The notes beneath the pieces are model-generated. The model did no database searches. It was not told the DNA's origin and saw nothing but the letters and a program-made list of their open reading frames with translations. A stretch of 64,000 bases of DNA. Origin: Porphyrobacter sp. TH134 (lineage in GTDB: Bacteria > Pseudomonadota > Alphaproteobacteria > Sphingomonadales > Sphingomonadaceae). Position numbers and translations under genes: made by a program. The stretch is from NCBI RefSeq assembly GCF_002855495.1, contig NZ_PKRO01000004.1, positions 88,904 to 152,903 of the forward strand. Reading direction: 5' to 3'. This document shows, one piece after another, positions 47,083 to 55,144 of the stretch. Positions within the stretch are counted from its first letter, which is position 1; each line of letters starts with the position of its first letter.

Positions 47083-49020
47083 TTAGGGCTGTTCGCCGGT
47101 CAGCTGGCGGCGCACCGCAGCAATCCCGTCTTCATTGCGCGTAACGCCCACTTCCTTGCGCATCGCTGCGGTCGCCTGGCTGCGATATTCCTGCGACAAG
47201 GCCTGGCCCAGCTGCTGGCGGGTCTGCGCAATCAGCGCGCCCTCCTTGTCCAGCGGAAGCGTGCTGATGTCTTCCAATGCCACGACGTACCAGCCCAGAT
47301 CACGCGGCCCTTCCAGCGTCTTGACCGTGCCTTCGGCCATGCTGAACATCAGCACCAGCGGCGGGGCGATGCCGGCACGCTGGCGGGCCAGCAATTGGCG
47401 CCGTTCCAGATCAATCGCCTCGCGCTCGAACCCTGGCTTGTTTTCGGCTGCCATCGCCGCTGCCAGCGGCATCCCGCCGCGCACCTTGGCAAGAATGCGG
47501 TCAGCCGCCTGTTTGGCGAGCACAGCCCCTTGCGCACGCTTCCATCCGGCAATCGCGGCCTCGCGCACTTCGGCAATCGGCGGGGCAGAGGCTTCTTCGA
47601 CCCGCGCGACTTCAAAGATGACGAACTGTTCGCCCGGCACCACTTCAGCCAGCTGCGGCTCGCTTTCTTCCATCTGGAACGCGGTGGACAGCACCGGCAC
47701 CAGCTGGGGCACGATTTGTACGCCGGGCTGACCAAAGGCCTGTCCATTGGCAAGCAGCGCAGGGGTCGTTTCGACTGTCAGCCCATAGGCCTTGGCAACT
47801 TCGGGCAGGGCCGTGCCGCCATCAACTTCGCCTTCGATCTCGGCGATGAGATCGGCGATGGCCGCGACCCGCTTTTCCTTGGCAAGCTGTTCGGTGATTT
47901 CAGGCGTCGCCTGTGCCAGCGTGCGGGCCGGCGTGCGCGCGATGGTGTCGAGCCGCGCGACATACCAGCCCAGTGTGCCCTGCGCCGGTTCAATCATTGC
48001 GCCCTGGGCAGCCTTGAACGCAGCCTCGGCAAAGGCAAAGCTGGTCGCGCCCGCCATCGCCTCACGGTCGCGGGCTTCCGATTTCGAGGCGGTGAACCCG
48101 GCCTCGCGCGCCGCCGCTTCCAGCGAAACACCGCCGCGGATGCGCGCGGTCAGCGCCTTGGCGGCGTCCTGCGTGGGGACAACAAAGCTGGTGACACCGC
48201 GCGTTTCGCTTGCCGCATACTGGGCCGCGTCACGCTTGTACCGCTCGGCGATTTCAGCCGCGGTCGGCGCGGCGTTCACTTTGAGGCTGTCCGCGCCGAA
48301 CACCGCAAAGCGCAGCGTGCGCCGTTCGGGACGGATGAACTGCGCGCGATTATCCTTGTACCACGCGGTCAGCTGCGCTTCGGACGGGGCACCGGCAGGC
48401 GCAAAGGCGCTGCTGGGGATCAGCGCGATTTCGCCCTTGCGCTTTTCCAGCACGAGCGCGGCATACTGGCGCGCGATCTTTTCGGGCAGCTGCGGCGCGG
48501 CCACGGCGGAACGCAGTAATTGCTGTTCGATCAGCCCGTCCTCAAGATCGCGGCGGAACACCGCATCGCTGAGGCCACGTTGGCGCAGCGCGCCGATATA
48601 GGTCTGTTCGTCAAATTCTCCTGTAAGACCCTGGAACGCCGGGATCTTGAGGATTTCGCTGTTCACCAGATTGTCGCCCGCGCGCAGGCCGTAGCGGCGG
48701 CCATATTCGCCCACCGTGAAACGATCGATCAGTTGGCGCACCACTTCGTCAAAGCCGCCGTCGGCGACGAATTCGGGCATGGTCAGCGTCGGGTTCTGGC
48801 TGCGTACCTGATCCAGCGCGGTGTTGGCCGAAAGGGTCAGATCGGTCAGCGGGATGGAAGTGCTGCCGACAACCGCCATACGGTCATTGTTGGAAATCCC
48901 GCCAAACGTGTTGCCGGTGATGTCCGAGGCAGCAAAGGCCAGCGCCATCAGCCCGAGGAAGGCTAGCGCGATCGAGAGGCCGATCTTTGACTCGAAAAAG
49001 CGGCGGAAAAACGAAATCAT
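47083..49020 (-). CDS. ppiD: Periplasmic PpiD-like peptidyl-prolyl isomerase/folding factor
   Basis: A 645-residue protein anchored by one N-terminal helix (residues ~13-33), followed by a SurA-type N-domain (ISNNDRMAVVGSTSIPLTDL, LIDRFTVGEYGRRYGL) and two parvulin-like repeats, the second near RTLAQATPEITEQLAKEKR. It should help fold outer-membrane and secreted proteins in the periplasm. The first parvulin-like domain is diverged and may not be active. I start at ATG 49020. First gene of the operon leading to trpE; divergent from tpiA. Confidence 0.88.
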   Translation of the reverse strand: MISFFRRFFESKIGLSIALAFLGLMALAFAASDITGNTFGGISNNDRMAVVGSTSIPLTDLTLSANTALDQVRSQNPTLTMPEFVADGGFDEVVRQLIDRFTVGEYGRRYGLRAGDNLVNSEILKIPAFQGLTGEFDEQTYIGALRQRGLSDAVFRRDLEDGLIEQQLLRSAVAAPQLPEKIARQYAALVLEKRKGEIALIPSSAFAPAGAPSEAQLTAWYKDNRAQFIRPERRTLRFAVFGADSLKVNAAPTAAEIAERYKRDAAQYAASETRGVTSFVVPTQDAAKALTARIRGGVSLEAAAREAGFTASKSEARDREAMAGATSFAFAEAAFKAAQGAMIEPAQGTLGWYVARLDTIARTPARTLAQATPEITEQLAKEKRVAAIADLIAEIEGEVDGGTALPEVAKAYGLTVETTPALLANGQAFGQPGVQIVPQLVPVLSTAFQMEESEPQLAEVVPGEQFVIFEVARVEEASAPPIAEVREAAIAGWKRAQGAVLAKQAADRILAKVRGGMPLAAAMAAENKPGFEREAIDLERRQLLARQRAGIAPPLVLMFSMAEGTVKTLEGPRDLGWYVVALEDISTLPLDKEGALIAQTRQQLGQALSQEYRSQATAAMRKEVGVTRNEDGIAAVRRQLTGEQP

Positions 49021-49152
49021 GACGTAACGGACCCCATCGGAGGCTGGCTGATGGCAGGGCGCGCTGGCTACCCATGCGCGCACTGCAAAGGCTTGCGGCG
49101 TTGGGGCGCTTTAGAGAGCATGCGACCGCGCGGCAACAGGTTCGCGCGCCTT

Positions 49153-49181
49153 TTGACTAGTGCGGCGTCCTCGGCTAGCGG
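49153..49181 (+). promoter_or_regulatory. Candidate sigma-70-type promoter before tpiA
   Basis: TTGACT, 17 bases, then TAGCGG lies in the roughly 250-base region between divergent ppiD and tpiA. The -35 is good but the -10 weak. No other element in the gap is clear. Confidence 0.3.
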
Positions 49182-49269
49182 CTGCAGCCCCGGGGCACTA
49201 CAGCAAAACACAGAATCGCAGCCCTTGGGGTCAAACCCTCTCAATTTTCAAAGAAGTGCAGGACAGATC

Positions 49270-50043
49270 ATGACCCGCCGACCCTATATCGTCGGAAATT
49301 GGAAGATGCATGGCACCCGCGCCATGCTGTCCGAAGCGCGTGCGATCGACCGCGCGGCGCAGCGTCACATGAAGGTCGAGGTGGCCCTTGCGCCGCCCTA
49401 TACCTTGATCCACCCGATCCACCGCGAGGCTGAACAAATCGCTGTGGGCGCACAGGATTGTCACGAGGCTGACGGCGGCGCGCATACCGGCGACATATCG
49501 GCCGCGATGGTCGCGGATGCCGGGGCCAGCTTTGTCATCCTCGGACATTCCGAACGGCGTCAGAACCACGCAGAAAGCGACGCATTGGTGCGCGCCAAGG
49601 CCGAAGCGGCGCTCGCAGCAGGCCTGCGCATCATCATGTGCTGCGGCGAAAGTGCCGAAACCCGCGAATCGGGCAAGGCGGTGGCGTTCGTGAAGCGCCA
49701 GCTCAAGGCATCGCTGCCGCCGGCAGACCAGATGCCTGCCGATCTGGCCGAACGGCTCACCGTGGCTTACGAGCCGATCTGGGCCATCGGCACCGGCACG
49801 GCCGCAACGACGGCCGACATTGCCGAAATGCACGGTGTTATCCGCGCGCTCCTGATCGACCTGCTGGGCGAAGAGCAGGGGCGCGAAGTGCGCATTCTGT
49901 ACGGCGGTTCGGTCAAGCCCGATAACGCGGCTTCTATCTTTGCCGTGCCCGATGTCGGCGGAGCGCTGGTGGGCGGGGCGAGCCTGACCGCTGACAGCTT
50001 CATGGGCATCGCGCTGGCCGCAAGCGAGCCGTTCGACAGCTGA
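49270..50043 (+). CDS. tpiA: Triosephosphate isomerase
   Basis: Interconverts dihydroxyacetone phosphate and glyceraldehyde 3-phosphate. The 257-residue TIM barrel has Lys12 (GNWKMHG), His93 (LGHSERR) and Glu168 (AYEPIWAIGTG). I start at ATG 49270, preceded by AGGA; the frame is open upstream but without family sequence. secG follows after about 115 bases. Confidence 0.96.
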   Translation: MTRRPYIVGNWKMHGTRAMLSEARAIDRAAQRHMKVEVALAPPYTLIHPIHREAEQIAVGAQDCHEADGGAHTGDISAAMVADAGASFVILGHSERRQNHAESDALVRAKAEAALAAGLRIIMCCGESAETRESGKAVAFVKRQLKASLPPADQMPADLAERLTVAYEPIWAIGTGTAATTADIAEMHGVIRALLIDLLGEEQGREVRILYGGSVKPDNAASIFAVPDVGGALVGGASLTADSFMGIALAASEPFDS

Positions 50044-50159
50044 GCTGACCTGCCCGCAGCCCCGAGACGGGCGCGCGGGCTTGCCGCAGCGGCTTTGCGG
50101 GCCTACATGGCGCGCACGCAACCACCGGGCGCATATCGCCCTCCGCACGAGATCAATGC

Positions 50160-50546
50160 ATGTCCTTGTTTATCTTCCTCACCGTCATTCAGGCCCTGGT
50201 GGCCGCTGCGCTAGTCGCTGTTGTGCTGATGCAGCGCTCGGAAGGCGGCGGGCTTGGCATTGGCGGCAGCCCGGGCGGCGCCTTTGGAGCGCGCGGGGCA
50301 GCGGACTTTCTGACCCGTTCGACCAAGTGGCTGGCGGTGGCATTTGTGACATTGTCGATCGTGCTGGCCGCGCTCGCCGTGCGCGAAAGCCGGGTTGGCG
50401 GCGTCACGACAACGCTGGAACGCGGCGCGCCGGCTCCGGCAGCCCCTGATCTGCTGGCTGATCCGGTGCCCGCACCGGCAACACCCCCGGTTCCGGCAGA
50501 ACCCGCACCGGCAGCGCCGGCTGACGAGGGTCAGTCCGCGCAATAA
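50160..50546 (+). CDS. secG: Preprotein translocase subunit SecG
   Basis: SecG assists SecYE during protein export. The 128-residue product has the two helices of the family (LFIFLTVIQALVAAALVAVVLMQ and STKWLAVAFVTLSIVLAALAV) with the conserved RSEGGGLG loop between them. The C-terminal 45 residues are an Ala/Pro-rich tail usual in alphaproteobacteria. tpiA-secG-pyrG order is common in this group. Confidence 0.93.
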   Translation: MSLFIFLTVIQALVAAALVAVVLMQRSEGGGLGIGGSPGGAFGARGAADFLTRSTKWLAVAFVTLSIVLAALAVRESRVGGVTTTLERGAPAPAAPDLLADPVPAPATPPVPAEPAPAAPADEGQSAQ

Positions 50547-50555
50547 AATCATGAT

Positions 50556-50574
50556 GTGCCGCCCCCTGCGGCAC
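50556..50574 (+). terminator. Hairpin after secG
   Basis: GTGCCGC and GCGGCAC form a perfect 7-base stem with a 5-base loop, followed by GTTTAG. This is a moderate Rho-independent terminator, ending about 100 bases before the pyrG start. Confidence 0.5.
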
Positions 50575-50671
50575 GTTTAGTTCTCGCATCAACGGCACTG
50601 TGGATGGCGCGCTGGTTGCGGCCGCAATTCGCTTGCTCCGAATCCCTCTCGACGCTTAAGGCCCAACTCCC

Positions 50672-52309
50672 ATGGCGCGGTTCATTTTTATCACCGGCGG
50701 CGTGGTCTCCTCGCTCGGCAAAGGTCTCATGGCAGCCTCACTGGCGGCCCTCCTTCAGGCGCGCGGCTACAAGGTCCGCATCCGCAAGTTCGACCCCTAT
50801 CTCAATGTCGATCCGGGCACGATGAGCCCGTATCAGCACGGCGAGGTCTATGTGACAGATGATGGGGCCGAGACCGATCTCGATCTCGGGCATTACGAAC
50901 GTTTCACCGGGGTGTCGGCGCGCCAGTCGGACAACATCACGAGCGGGCGCGTTTATCGCGACATCATCGCGCGCGAACGCCGCGGCGATTATCTGGGCGC
51001 AACCGTGCAGGTGATCCCGCACGTGACCGACGAGATCAAGGCCTTCGCGCTCGCCGATCAGGACGATCACGATTTCATCCTGTGCGAAATAGGCGGCACG
51101 GTCGGCGATATTGAATCGCTGCCGTTCATGGAAGCGATCCGGCAGCTGCGCAACGAGCTGGAACCGCTCCAGACCCTCAGCGTCCACGTCACGCTGGTGC
51201 CTTATATCAAGGCCGCGGGCGAGCTGAAGACCAAGCCGACCCAGCACTCGGTGCGCGAGTTGGCGAGCCTGGGGATCAAGCCCGACATCCTGCTGTGCCG
51301 CGCCGAACATCCGATCCCCGAAAGTGACCGCCGCAAGATTGCGCAATTCTGCAACGTCCGGCCTGAAGCGGTCATCCCGGCGCTTGATGCGCCGTCGATC
51401 TACGCTGTGCCGCAGCAATATCATGCCGAAGGGCTCGACCGCGAAGTGCTGCGCGCCTTCGGCATTACCGATGCTCCTGCGCCTGACCTGTCCGCCTGGG
51501 AAGACGTCACCGACCGCCAGTTCAATCCCGAAGGCGAAGTGACCATCGCGGTTGTGGGCAAGTATGTCGGCCTGCAAGACGCCTATAAAAGCCTCAACGA
51601 AGCGCTGGTTCACGGCGGCATGGCCAACCGGGTCAAGGTCAACATCAAGTGGATCGACGCCGAAATCTTTGAAGGCGACGACGATGCCGAAATCATCGCC
51701 GCATTGGAACCCATGCATGGCATCCTCGTGCCCGGCGGCTTTGGTGAGCGCGGCAGCGAAGGCAAAATCGCCAGCGTCCGCTTTGCCCGCGAGCGTCAGG
51801 TACCGTTCTTCGGCATTTGTCTTGGCATGCAGATGGCCTGCATCGAAGGCGCACGCGCGGCCGGATTTGCCAACGCCTCCTCCACCGAATTCGGCCCGAC
51901 ACAGGCGCCCGTGGTGGGTATCATCACCGAATGGATGAGCAAGGAAGGCATCCAGAGCCGCGCCGAAGGCGGCGATCTGGGCGGCACGATGCGGCTTGGT
52001 GCCTATCCGGCCAAACTCAGCCCCAACAGCCACACATCGCGTATCTATGGCGGCGCCGAGGTGATCTCTGAACGCCACCGCCACCGTTACGAGGTCAATA
52101 GCGCCTTTATCGAGCCACTGGAAAAGCAGGGGCTGATTTTCTCAGGCATGTCGCCCGACGGGTTGCTTCCTGAAATTGTCGAGCGGCCCGATCATCCGTG
52201 GTTTGTCGGGGTGCAGTTCCATCCGGAGCTGAAATCCCGTCCGTTTGATCCGCACCCGCTGTTTGCCGGTTTTATCGCCGCGGCACTGGAACAATCGCGG
52301 CTCGTTTGA
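50672..52309 (+). CDS. pyrG: CTP synthase
   Basis: Makes CTP from UTP with glutamine. The 545-residue product has the N-terminal synthase domain ([47 protein letters not shown] segment) and a C-terminal glutamine amidotransferase domain with the nucleophile in [11 protein letters not shown] and the HPE of FHPEL. Length is typical. The gene upstream is secG and no gene follows on this strand for about 1 kb. Confidence 0.97.
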   Translation: MARFIFITGGVVSSLGKGLMAASLAALLQARGYKVRIRKFDPYLNVDPGTMSPYQHGEVYVTDDGAETDLDLGHYERFTGVSARQSDNITSGRVYRDIIARERRGDYLGATVQVIPHVTDEIKAFALADQDDHDFILCEIGGTVGDIESLPFMEAIRQLRNELEPLQTLSVHVTLVPYIKAAGELKTKPTQHSVRELASLGIKPDILLCRAEHPIPESDRRKIAQFCNVRPEAVIPALDAPSIYAVPQQYHAEGLDREVLRAFGITDAPAPDLSAWEDVTDRQFNPEGEVTIAVVGKYVGLQDAYKSLNEALVHGGMANRVKVNIKWIDAEIFEGDDDAEIIAALEPMHGILVPGGFGERGSEGKIASVRFARERQVPFFGICLGMQMACIEGARAAGFANASSTEFGPTQAPVVGIITEWMSKEGIQSRAEGGDLGGTMRLGAYPAKLSPNSHTSRIYGGAEVISERHRHRYEVNSAFIEPLEKQGLIFSGMSPDGLLPEIVERPDHPWFVGVQFHPELKSRPFDPHPLFAGFIAAALEQSRLV

Positions 52310-52623
52310 TCGCATGAAACGTCGGCAACGACGCGGGTGCTGCGTCCGGCCTTGCGACCCATTGTTTTGCAATTGGGGCGCGATGTTTTGTTTTCTTGCG
52401 CGGCGCGCAGATTGGACTTGCGTGTTTTTGTCAATCCGCATTAGACGCGGGCCGGGGTTGATGATTTCCTAAAGACGCACGCCTAAGCCTCAGCTATGGC
52501 CGCTGCACGAGATGGCGACACGGTTGGCGCAGCAATTGGCAGCGTGGGTTCAACGAGCTTGCCTGGTTTTGTCCGTCTTCTGCGACCCGGACGGATAGGC
52601 CCAGGCAGGGCGGCGAAAGTCGC
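52310..52623 (+). other. Intergenic region with possible structured RNA
   Basis: No protein gene is visible. Near its end a structured block spans 52558-52609: CTTGCCTGG pairs with CCAGGCAGG (one G-U) and inside it GTCCG pairs with CGGAC. A small hairpin with a GAAA loop follows and then the strong terminator. This could be an independent small RNA or the 3' end of the pyrG transcript. I found no clear promoter. Confidence 0.45.
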
Positions 52624-52653
52624 GGGGGCGGATCGCAAGATCCGCCCCCTTTT
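52624..52653 (+). terminator. Strong Rho-independent terminator
   Basis: A perfect 11-base stem (GGGGGCGGATC and GATCCGCCCCC) with a GCAA loop is followed by TTTT. The T tract is on the plus strand, so it ends rightward transcription, from pyrG or from an unannotated RNA. It may also help stop leftward hsp20 transcription. Confidence 0.85.
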
Positions 52654-52678
52654 CATTGCAAGCCAAACATCAGACCGC

Positions 52679-53158
52679 TTATGCGGCGCTGGCAGCCGTA
52701 TCGCTATCGTCGCTGGGCACCGCTGTCAGCGTGGCCGTGCCGCCAATGGCGATCTTGCGCGGCTTCATCGCATCGGGCACTTCGCGCACCAGATCGATAA
52801 TCAGCAAGCCATCGGCCAGATCGGCGCGCTCCACCCGCACGAAATCGGCCAGTTCAAACCGGCGTTCGAACCCGCGGTTGGCGATGCCGACATGGATCAG
52901 TTCCGACCCGTCCTCGATCTCTTCGCGCTTGCGGCCCTGCACAGTCAGCAGGTTCTGCTGCGCGGTGATATCAATATCCCCTGCGCGAAAGCCCGCTACC
53001 GCCAAAGTAATGCGGTAATTGTCTTCGCCGCGACGCGAAATGTTGAAGGGCGGGTAGTTGTCGCCTGCATTCAACCGCGCCTGATTTTCGAGCAGGTCGA
53101 ACAAACGGTCAAAACCGACAGTGGAGCGGCGATAGGGCGTAAAATCAAAACGTGACAT
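52679..53158 (-). CDS. Small heat shock protein, Hsp20 (IbpA-like)
   Basis: A holdase chaperone with an alpha-crystallin domain. The 159-residue product has the IbpA-type N-terminus (MSRFDFTPYRRSTVGFDRLFDLL), then FNISRRGEDNYRITLAVAGF, LLTVQGRK and FERRFELAD, and a C-terminal tail. I start at ATG 53158, with AGGA at about ten bases upstream. Its leader contains a possible RpoH promoter and a ROSE-like hairpin hiding that AGGA, so induction by heat at both transcription and translation is likely. Confidence 0.95.
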   Translation of the reverse strand: MSRFDFTPYRRSTVGFDRLFDLLENQARLNAGDNYPPFNISRRGEDNYRITLAVAGFRAGDIDITAQQNLLTVQGRKREEIEDGSELIHVGIANRGFERRFELADFVRVERADLADGLLIIDLVREVPDAMKPRKIAIGGTATLTAVPSDDSDTAASAA

Positions 53159-53262
53159 TGTTGCAAATCCTCGTGTCTGAGCAATTTGGTTCGGTTTGCA
53201 GGCCTGCCGGATGCAGCACCTGCCGTGCCGCCGATGTGCTTCCCAAGGCTGGCGAAACACGG
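53159..53262 (-). promoter_or_regulatory. ROSE-like RNA thermometer in the hsp20 5' UTR
   Basis: On the minus strand AAATTGCTC (53187-53179) can pair with GAGGATTT (53172-53165), leaving one G unpaired opposite GG, around a 6-base loop. This hides the AGGA ribosome site and reproduces the U-U-G-C-U versus A-G-G-A pairing that defines ROSE elements before alphaproteobacterial small heat-shock genes. Further short hairpins (GCAGG/CCTGC) precede it, and the leader of about 100 bases has the usual size. A search against the ROSE covariance model would decide. Confidence 0.7.
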
Positions 53263-53270
53263 CGACACCG

Positions 53271-53301
53271 CCTATCTGGTTTGGCGACACAAGCTTTCAA
53301 G
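53271..53301 (-). promoter_or_regulatory. Candidate heat-shock (sigma-32/RpoH) promoter of hsp20
   Basis: On the minus strand CTTGAAA is followed after 15 bases by CCAGATAGG, close to the RpoH consensus CTTGAAA and CCCCATNT. Transcription would begin roughly at 53262, giving a leader that covers the ROSE-like element. It overlaps the ribosome site of the divergent grxC. Confidence 0.6.
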
Positions 53302-53309
53302 AGGGATTC

Positions 53310-53573
53310 ATGACAAGCCCCCACATCGATATCTACACCAAGTTTGGCTGCCCCTATTGCGTGCGGGCCAAGCGCTTGCTCGATCAGAAGGGCGCGGCCT
53401 TCACCGAGCATGACATCACGATGGGCGGCCCCAAGCGCGACGAAATGCTGGCCCGTGCGCCTGATGCGATGACAGTGCCGCAGATTTTCATCGGTGATAC
53501 GCACGTGGGCGGATCGGACGATCTTGCTGCGCTGGAGGCTGCGGGTAAGCTTGACGCATTGCTGGCAGGGTAG
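53310..53573 (+). CDS. grxC: Glutaredoxin 3
   Basis: Glutathione-dependent disulfide reductase of 87 residues with the dithiol active site CPYC at residues 14-17 and the TVPQIFIGDTHVGGSDDL segment that binds glutathione. I start at ATG 53310 with GAGGG upstream, giving the common length; upstream open frame is antisense to the hsp20 leader. Two further genes follow in the same direction, which is a familiar order in alphaproteobacteria. Confidence 0.95.
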   Translation: MTSPHIDIYTKFGCPYCVRAKRLLDQKGAAFTEHDITMGGPKRDEMLARAPDAMTVPQIFIGDTHVGGSDDLAALEAAGKLDALLAG

Positions 53574-53587
53574 GGGCTTGCTGCCTT

Positions 53588-54409
53588 ATGCCTAAGATCG
53601 CGATATTGCAGATGTGTTCGGGGATTGACCCGAACCGCAATTTCGAGACCATTCGCGCTGCCGCCCACGCCGCGCGCGAGGGCGGGGCGCAGATGCTCTT
53701 CACGCCGGAAATGTCGCTGCTGCTTGATCGCGAGCGGGCCCGCGCGGCGCAGCATATCGTGCCGCAGGATCAGTCGGATCATGTCGCGATGCTGCGCAAT
53801 ATCGCCGAGGAGTGCAGCCTCACGCTCGCGCTCGGATCAATGGCGGTCGCGGTGCCGGGCGGCAGAAACGCCAACCGCTCGATGGTCTTTCTGCCAAACG
53901 GAGAACCTCCTGTCACCTATGACAAGATCCACATGTTCGATGTGGAACTTGCCACGGGCGAAAGCTGGCGGGAAAGTGCGGCCTATCGGCCCGGCGACGC
54001 GGTTGTCACGGTAGGCGATACGCCGATTGGGCGGCTTGGCCTTGCGGTTTGCTATGATCTGCGCTTCCCGGCCCTGTTCGGCGAGCTTGGCAACCGCCGC
54101 TGCGACGCTATCGCGGTGCCCGCCGCATTCACTAAGCCCACCGGCGCTGCCCATTGGCACGTGTTGCTGCGCGCCCGCGCGATCGAAGCGAGCGCGTTCG
54201 TTATCGCCGCCGCGCAGGTCGGCCGCCACGAGGATGGGCGCGAGACCTATGGCCACAGCCTCGTCATTGATCCGTGGGGTGACGTGCTGCTGGATATGGG
54301 CGCGGAGGCACCGGGCCTCGCCTTTTGTGACATCGATCTGACGCGCATTGCGGAAGTCCGAGCCCAGGTGCCGGCCCTTGCCAACCGCCGCGAAATCGTC
54401 GCATCGTAA
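53588..54409 (+). CDS. Carbon-nitrogen hydrolase (nitrilase family), Nit1/deaminated glutathione amidase-like
   Basis: The 273-residue product carries the nitrilase triad Glu41 (FTPEMSLL), Lys113 (YDKIHMFD) and Cys155 (AVCYDLRFPALFG). The close spacing KIHMFDVE and CYDLRFP is typical of the Nit branch that hydrolyses deaminated glutathione or omega-amides of 2-oxoacids. Location right after grxC fits glutathione metabolism. The gene lies 14 bases from the grxC stop. Confidence 0.9.
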   Translation: MPKIAILQMCSGIDPNRNFETIRAAAHAAREGGAQMLFTPEMSLLLDRERARAAQHIVPQDQSDHVAMLRNIAEECSLTLALGSMAVAVPGGRNANRSMVFLPNGEPPVTYDKIHMFDVELATGESWRESAAYRPGDAVVTVGDTPIGRLGLAVCYDLRFPALFGELGNRRCDAIAVPAAFTKPTGAAHWHVLLRARAIEASAFVIAAAQVGRHEDGRETYGHSLVIDPWGDVLLDMGAEAPGLAFCDIDLTRIAEVRAQVPALANRREIVAS

Positions 54410-54415
54410 TCCGCC

Positions 54416-54886
54416 ATGATTGTATTCGACCTTTCCTGCCACGAAGGCCACCGGTTTGAAGGGTGGTTCGGCTCGTCCACGGACTACGAAGACCAGCGCG
54501 CCCGCGGGCTGCTGGCCTGTCCGTCATGCGGATCAGCGCAGGTGACCAAGGCGCCGATGGCCCCTGCGGTCCCGGCCAAGGGCAATAGCCGGCAAGAGGT
54601 GCTGCCGCCGGCCGCTCCGACGCAGCAGCTCGCCAATGCGCCGATGCCGCCGCAAGTGCAAAAGGCGCTCGTGGCGCTGGCGAAGGTGCAGGCCGAAGCG
54701 CTCAAGAACAGCACCTGGGTCGGCGACAAATTTGCCGAGGAAACCCGCAAGATGCATTATGGTGAGCGCGATGAAGCCCCGATTCACGGTCAGGCAAGCC
54801 TCGCCGAAGCTAAGGCGCTGATCGATGAAGGCGTTCCGGTCGCACCGCTGCCGTTCCCGGTCGCGCCACCGGAAAAGTTGAATTGA
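54416..54886 (+). CDS. DUF1178 family protein
   Basis: The 156-residue product begins MIVFDLSCHEGHRFEGWFGSS and contains CPSCGSAQVTKA, a putative zinc-ribbon with four Cys/His. The C-terminal half (STWVGDKFAEETRKMHYGE, PLPFPVAP) is the conserved DUF1178 motif. Function is unknown. It follows the nitrilase gene by six bases and they are often found together with grxC. Confidence 0.9.
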   Translation: MIVFDLSCHEGHRFEGWFGSSTDYEDQRARGLLACPSCGSAQVTKAPMAPAVPAKGNSRQEVLPPAAPTQQLANAPMPPQVQKALVALAKVQAEALKNSTWVGDKFAEETRKMHYGERDEAPIHGQASLAEAKALIDEGVPVAPLPFPVAPPEKLN

Positions 54887-54919
54887 ATGGTGGTCCCGCG
54901 GTGCTATGAAGCGCGACGG

Positions 54920-54996
54920 GACCCCGTAGCTCAGCCGGATAGAGCACCAGATTCCTAATCTGGGGGCCGCGCGTTCGAATCGCGCCGGGGTCACCA
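54920..54996 (+). tRNA. tRNA-Arg (anticodon CCT)
   Basis: A complete cloverleaf of 77 bases: acceptor GACCCCG pairing with CGGGGTC, D arm GCTC/GAGC, anticodon arm CCAGA/TCTGG with loop TTCCTAA (anticodon CCT), variable loop, T arm GCGCG/CGCGC with TTCGAAT. The 3' CCA is encoded. It reads AGG codons. It begins 33 bases after the DUF1178 stop. Confidence 0.95.
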
Positions 54997-55017
54997 CATC
55001 TTCAGCAGAAACGAGAA

Positions 55018-55087
55018 TAGGGCGCTCGGCCCAACCGGAGTGACGGGAATATTAATCCGTCATTCGGTATCTGGCCGTAGCGCCCTA
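55018..55087. repeat. Long imperfect hairpin (70 bases) after tRNA-Arg
   Basis: Nested complementary arms: TAGGGCGCT with AGCGCCCTA, GGCC with GGCC, ACCG with CGGT, and TGACGG with CCGTCA, separated by small bulges and closed by a ~10-base AT-rich loop (GAATATTAAT). It lies between the tRNA and the convergent MFS gene, with no T run directly after. It could be a bidirectional terminator, a small RNA or the trace of a short mobile repeat. Confidence 0.75.
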
Positions 55088-55144
55088 CGAACCCTTGTTT
55101 ACCGACAGAGGGCTAATTTTTCGTAAACTGTAAATCGCGTTTTG

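Noticed and set aside
52310..52623. SRP (4.5S) or 6S RNA gene
   Set aside because: I could not find the conserved SRP apical loop or the 6S open-complex-like bubble, so no named RNA is claimed.
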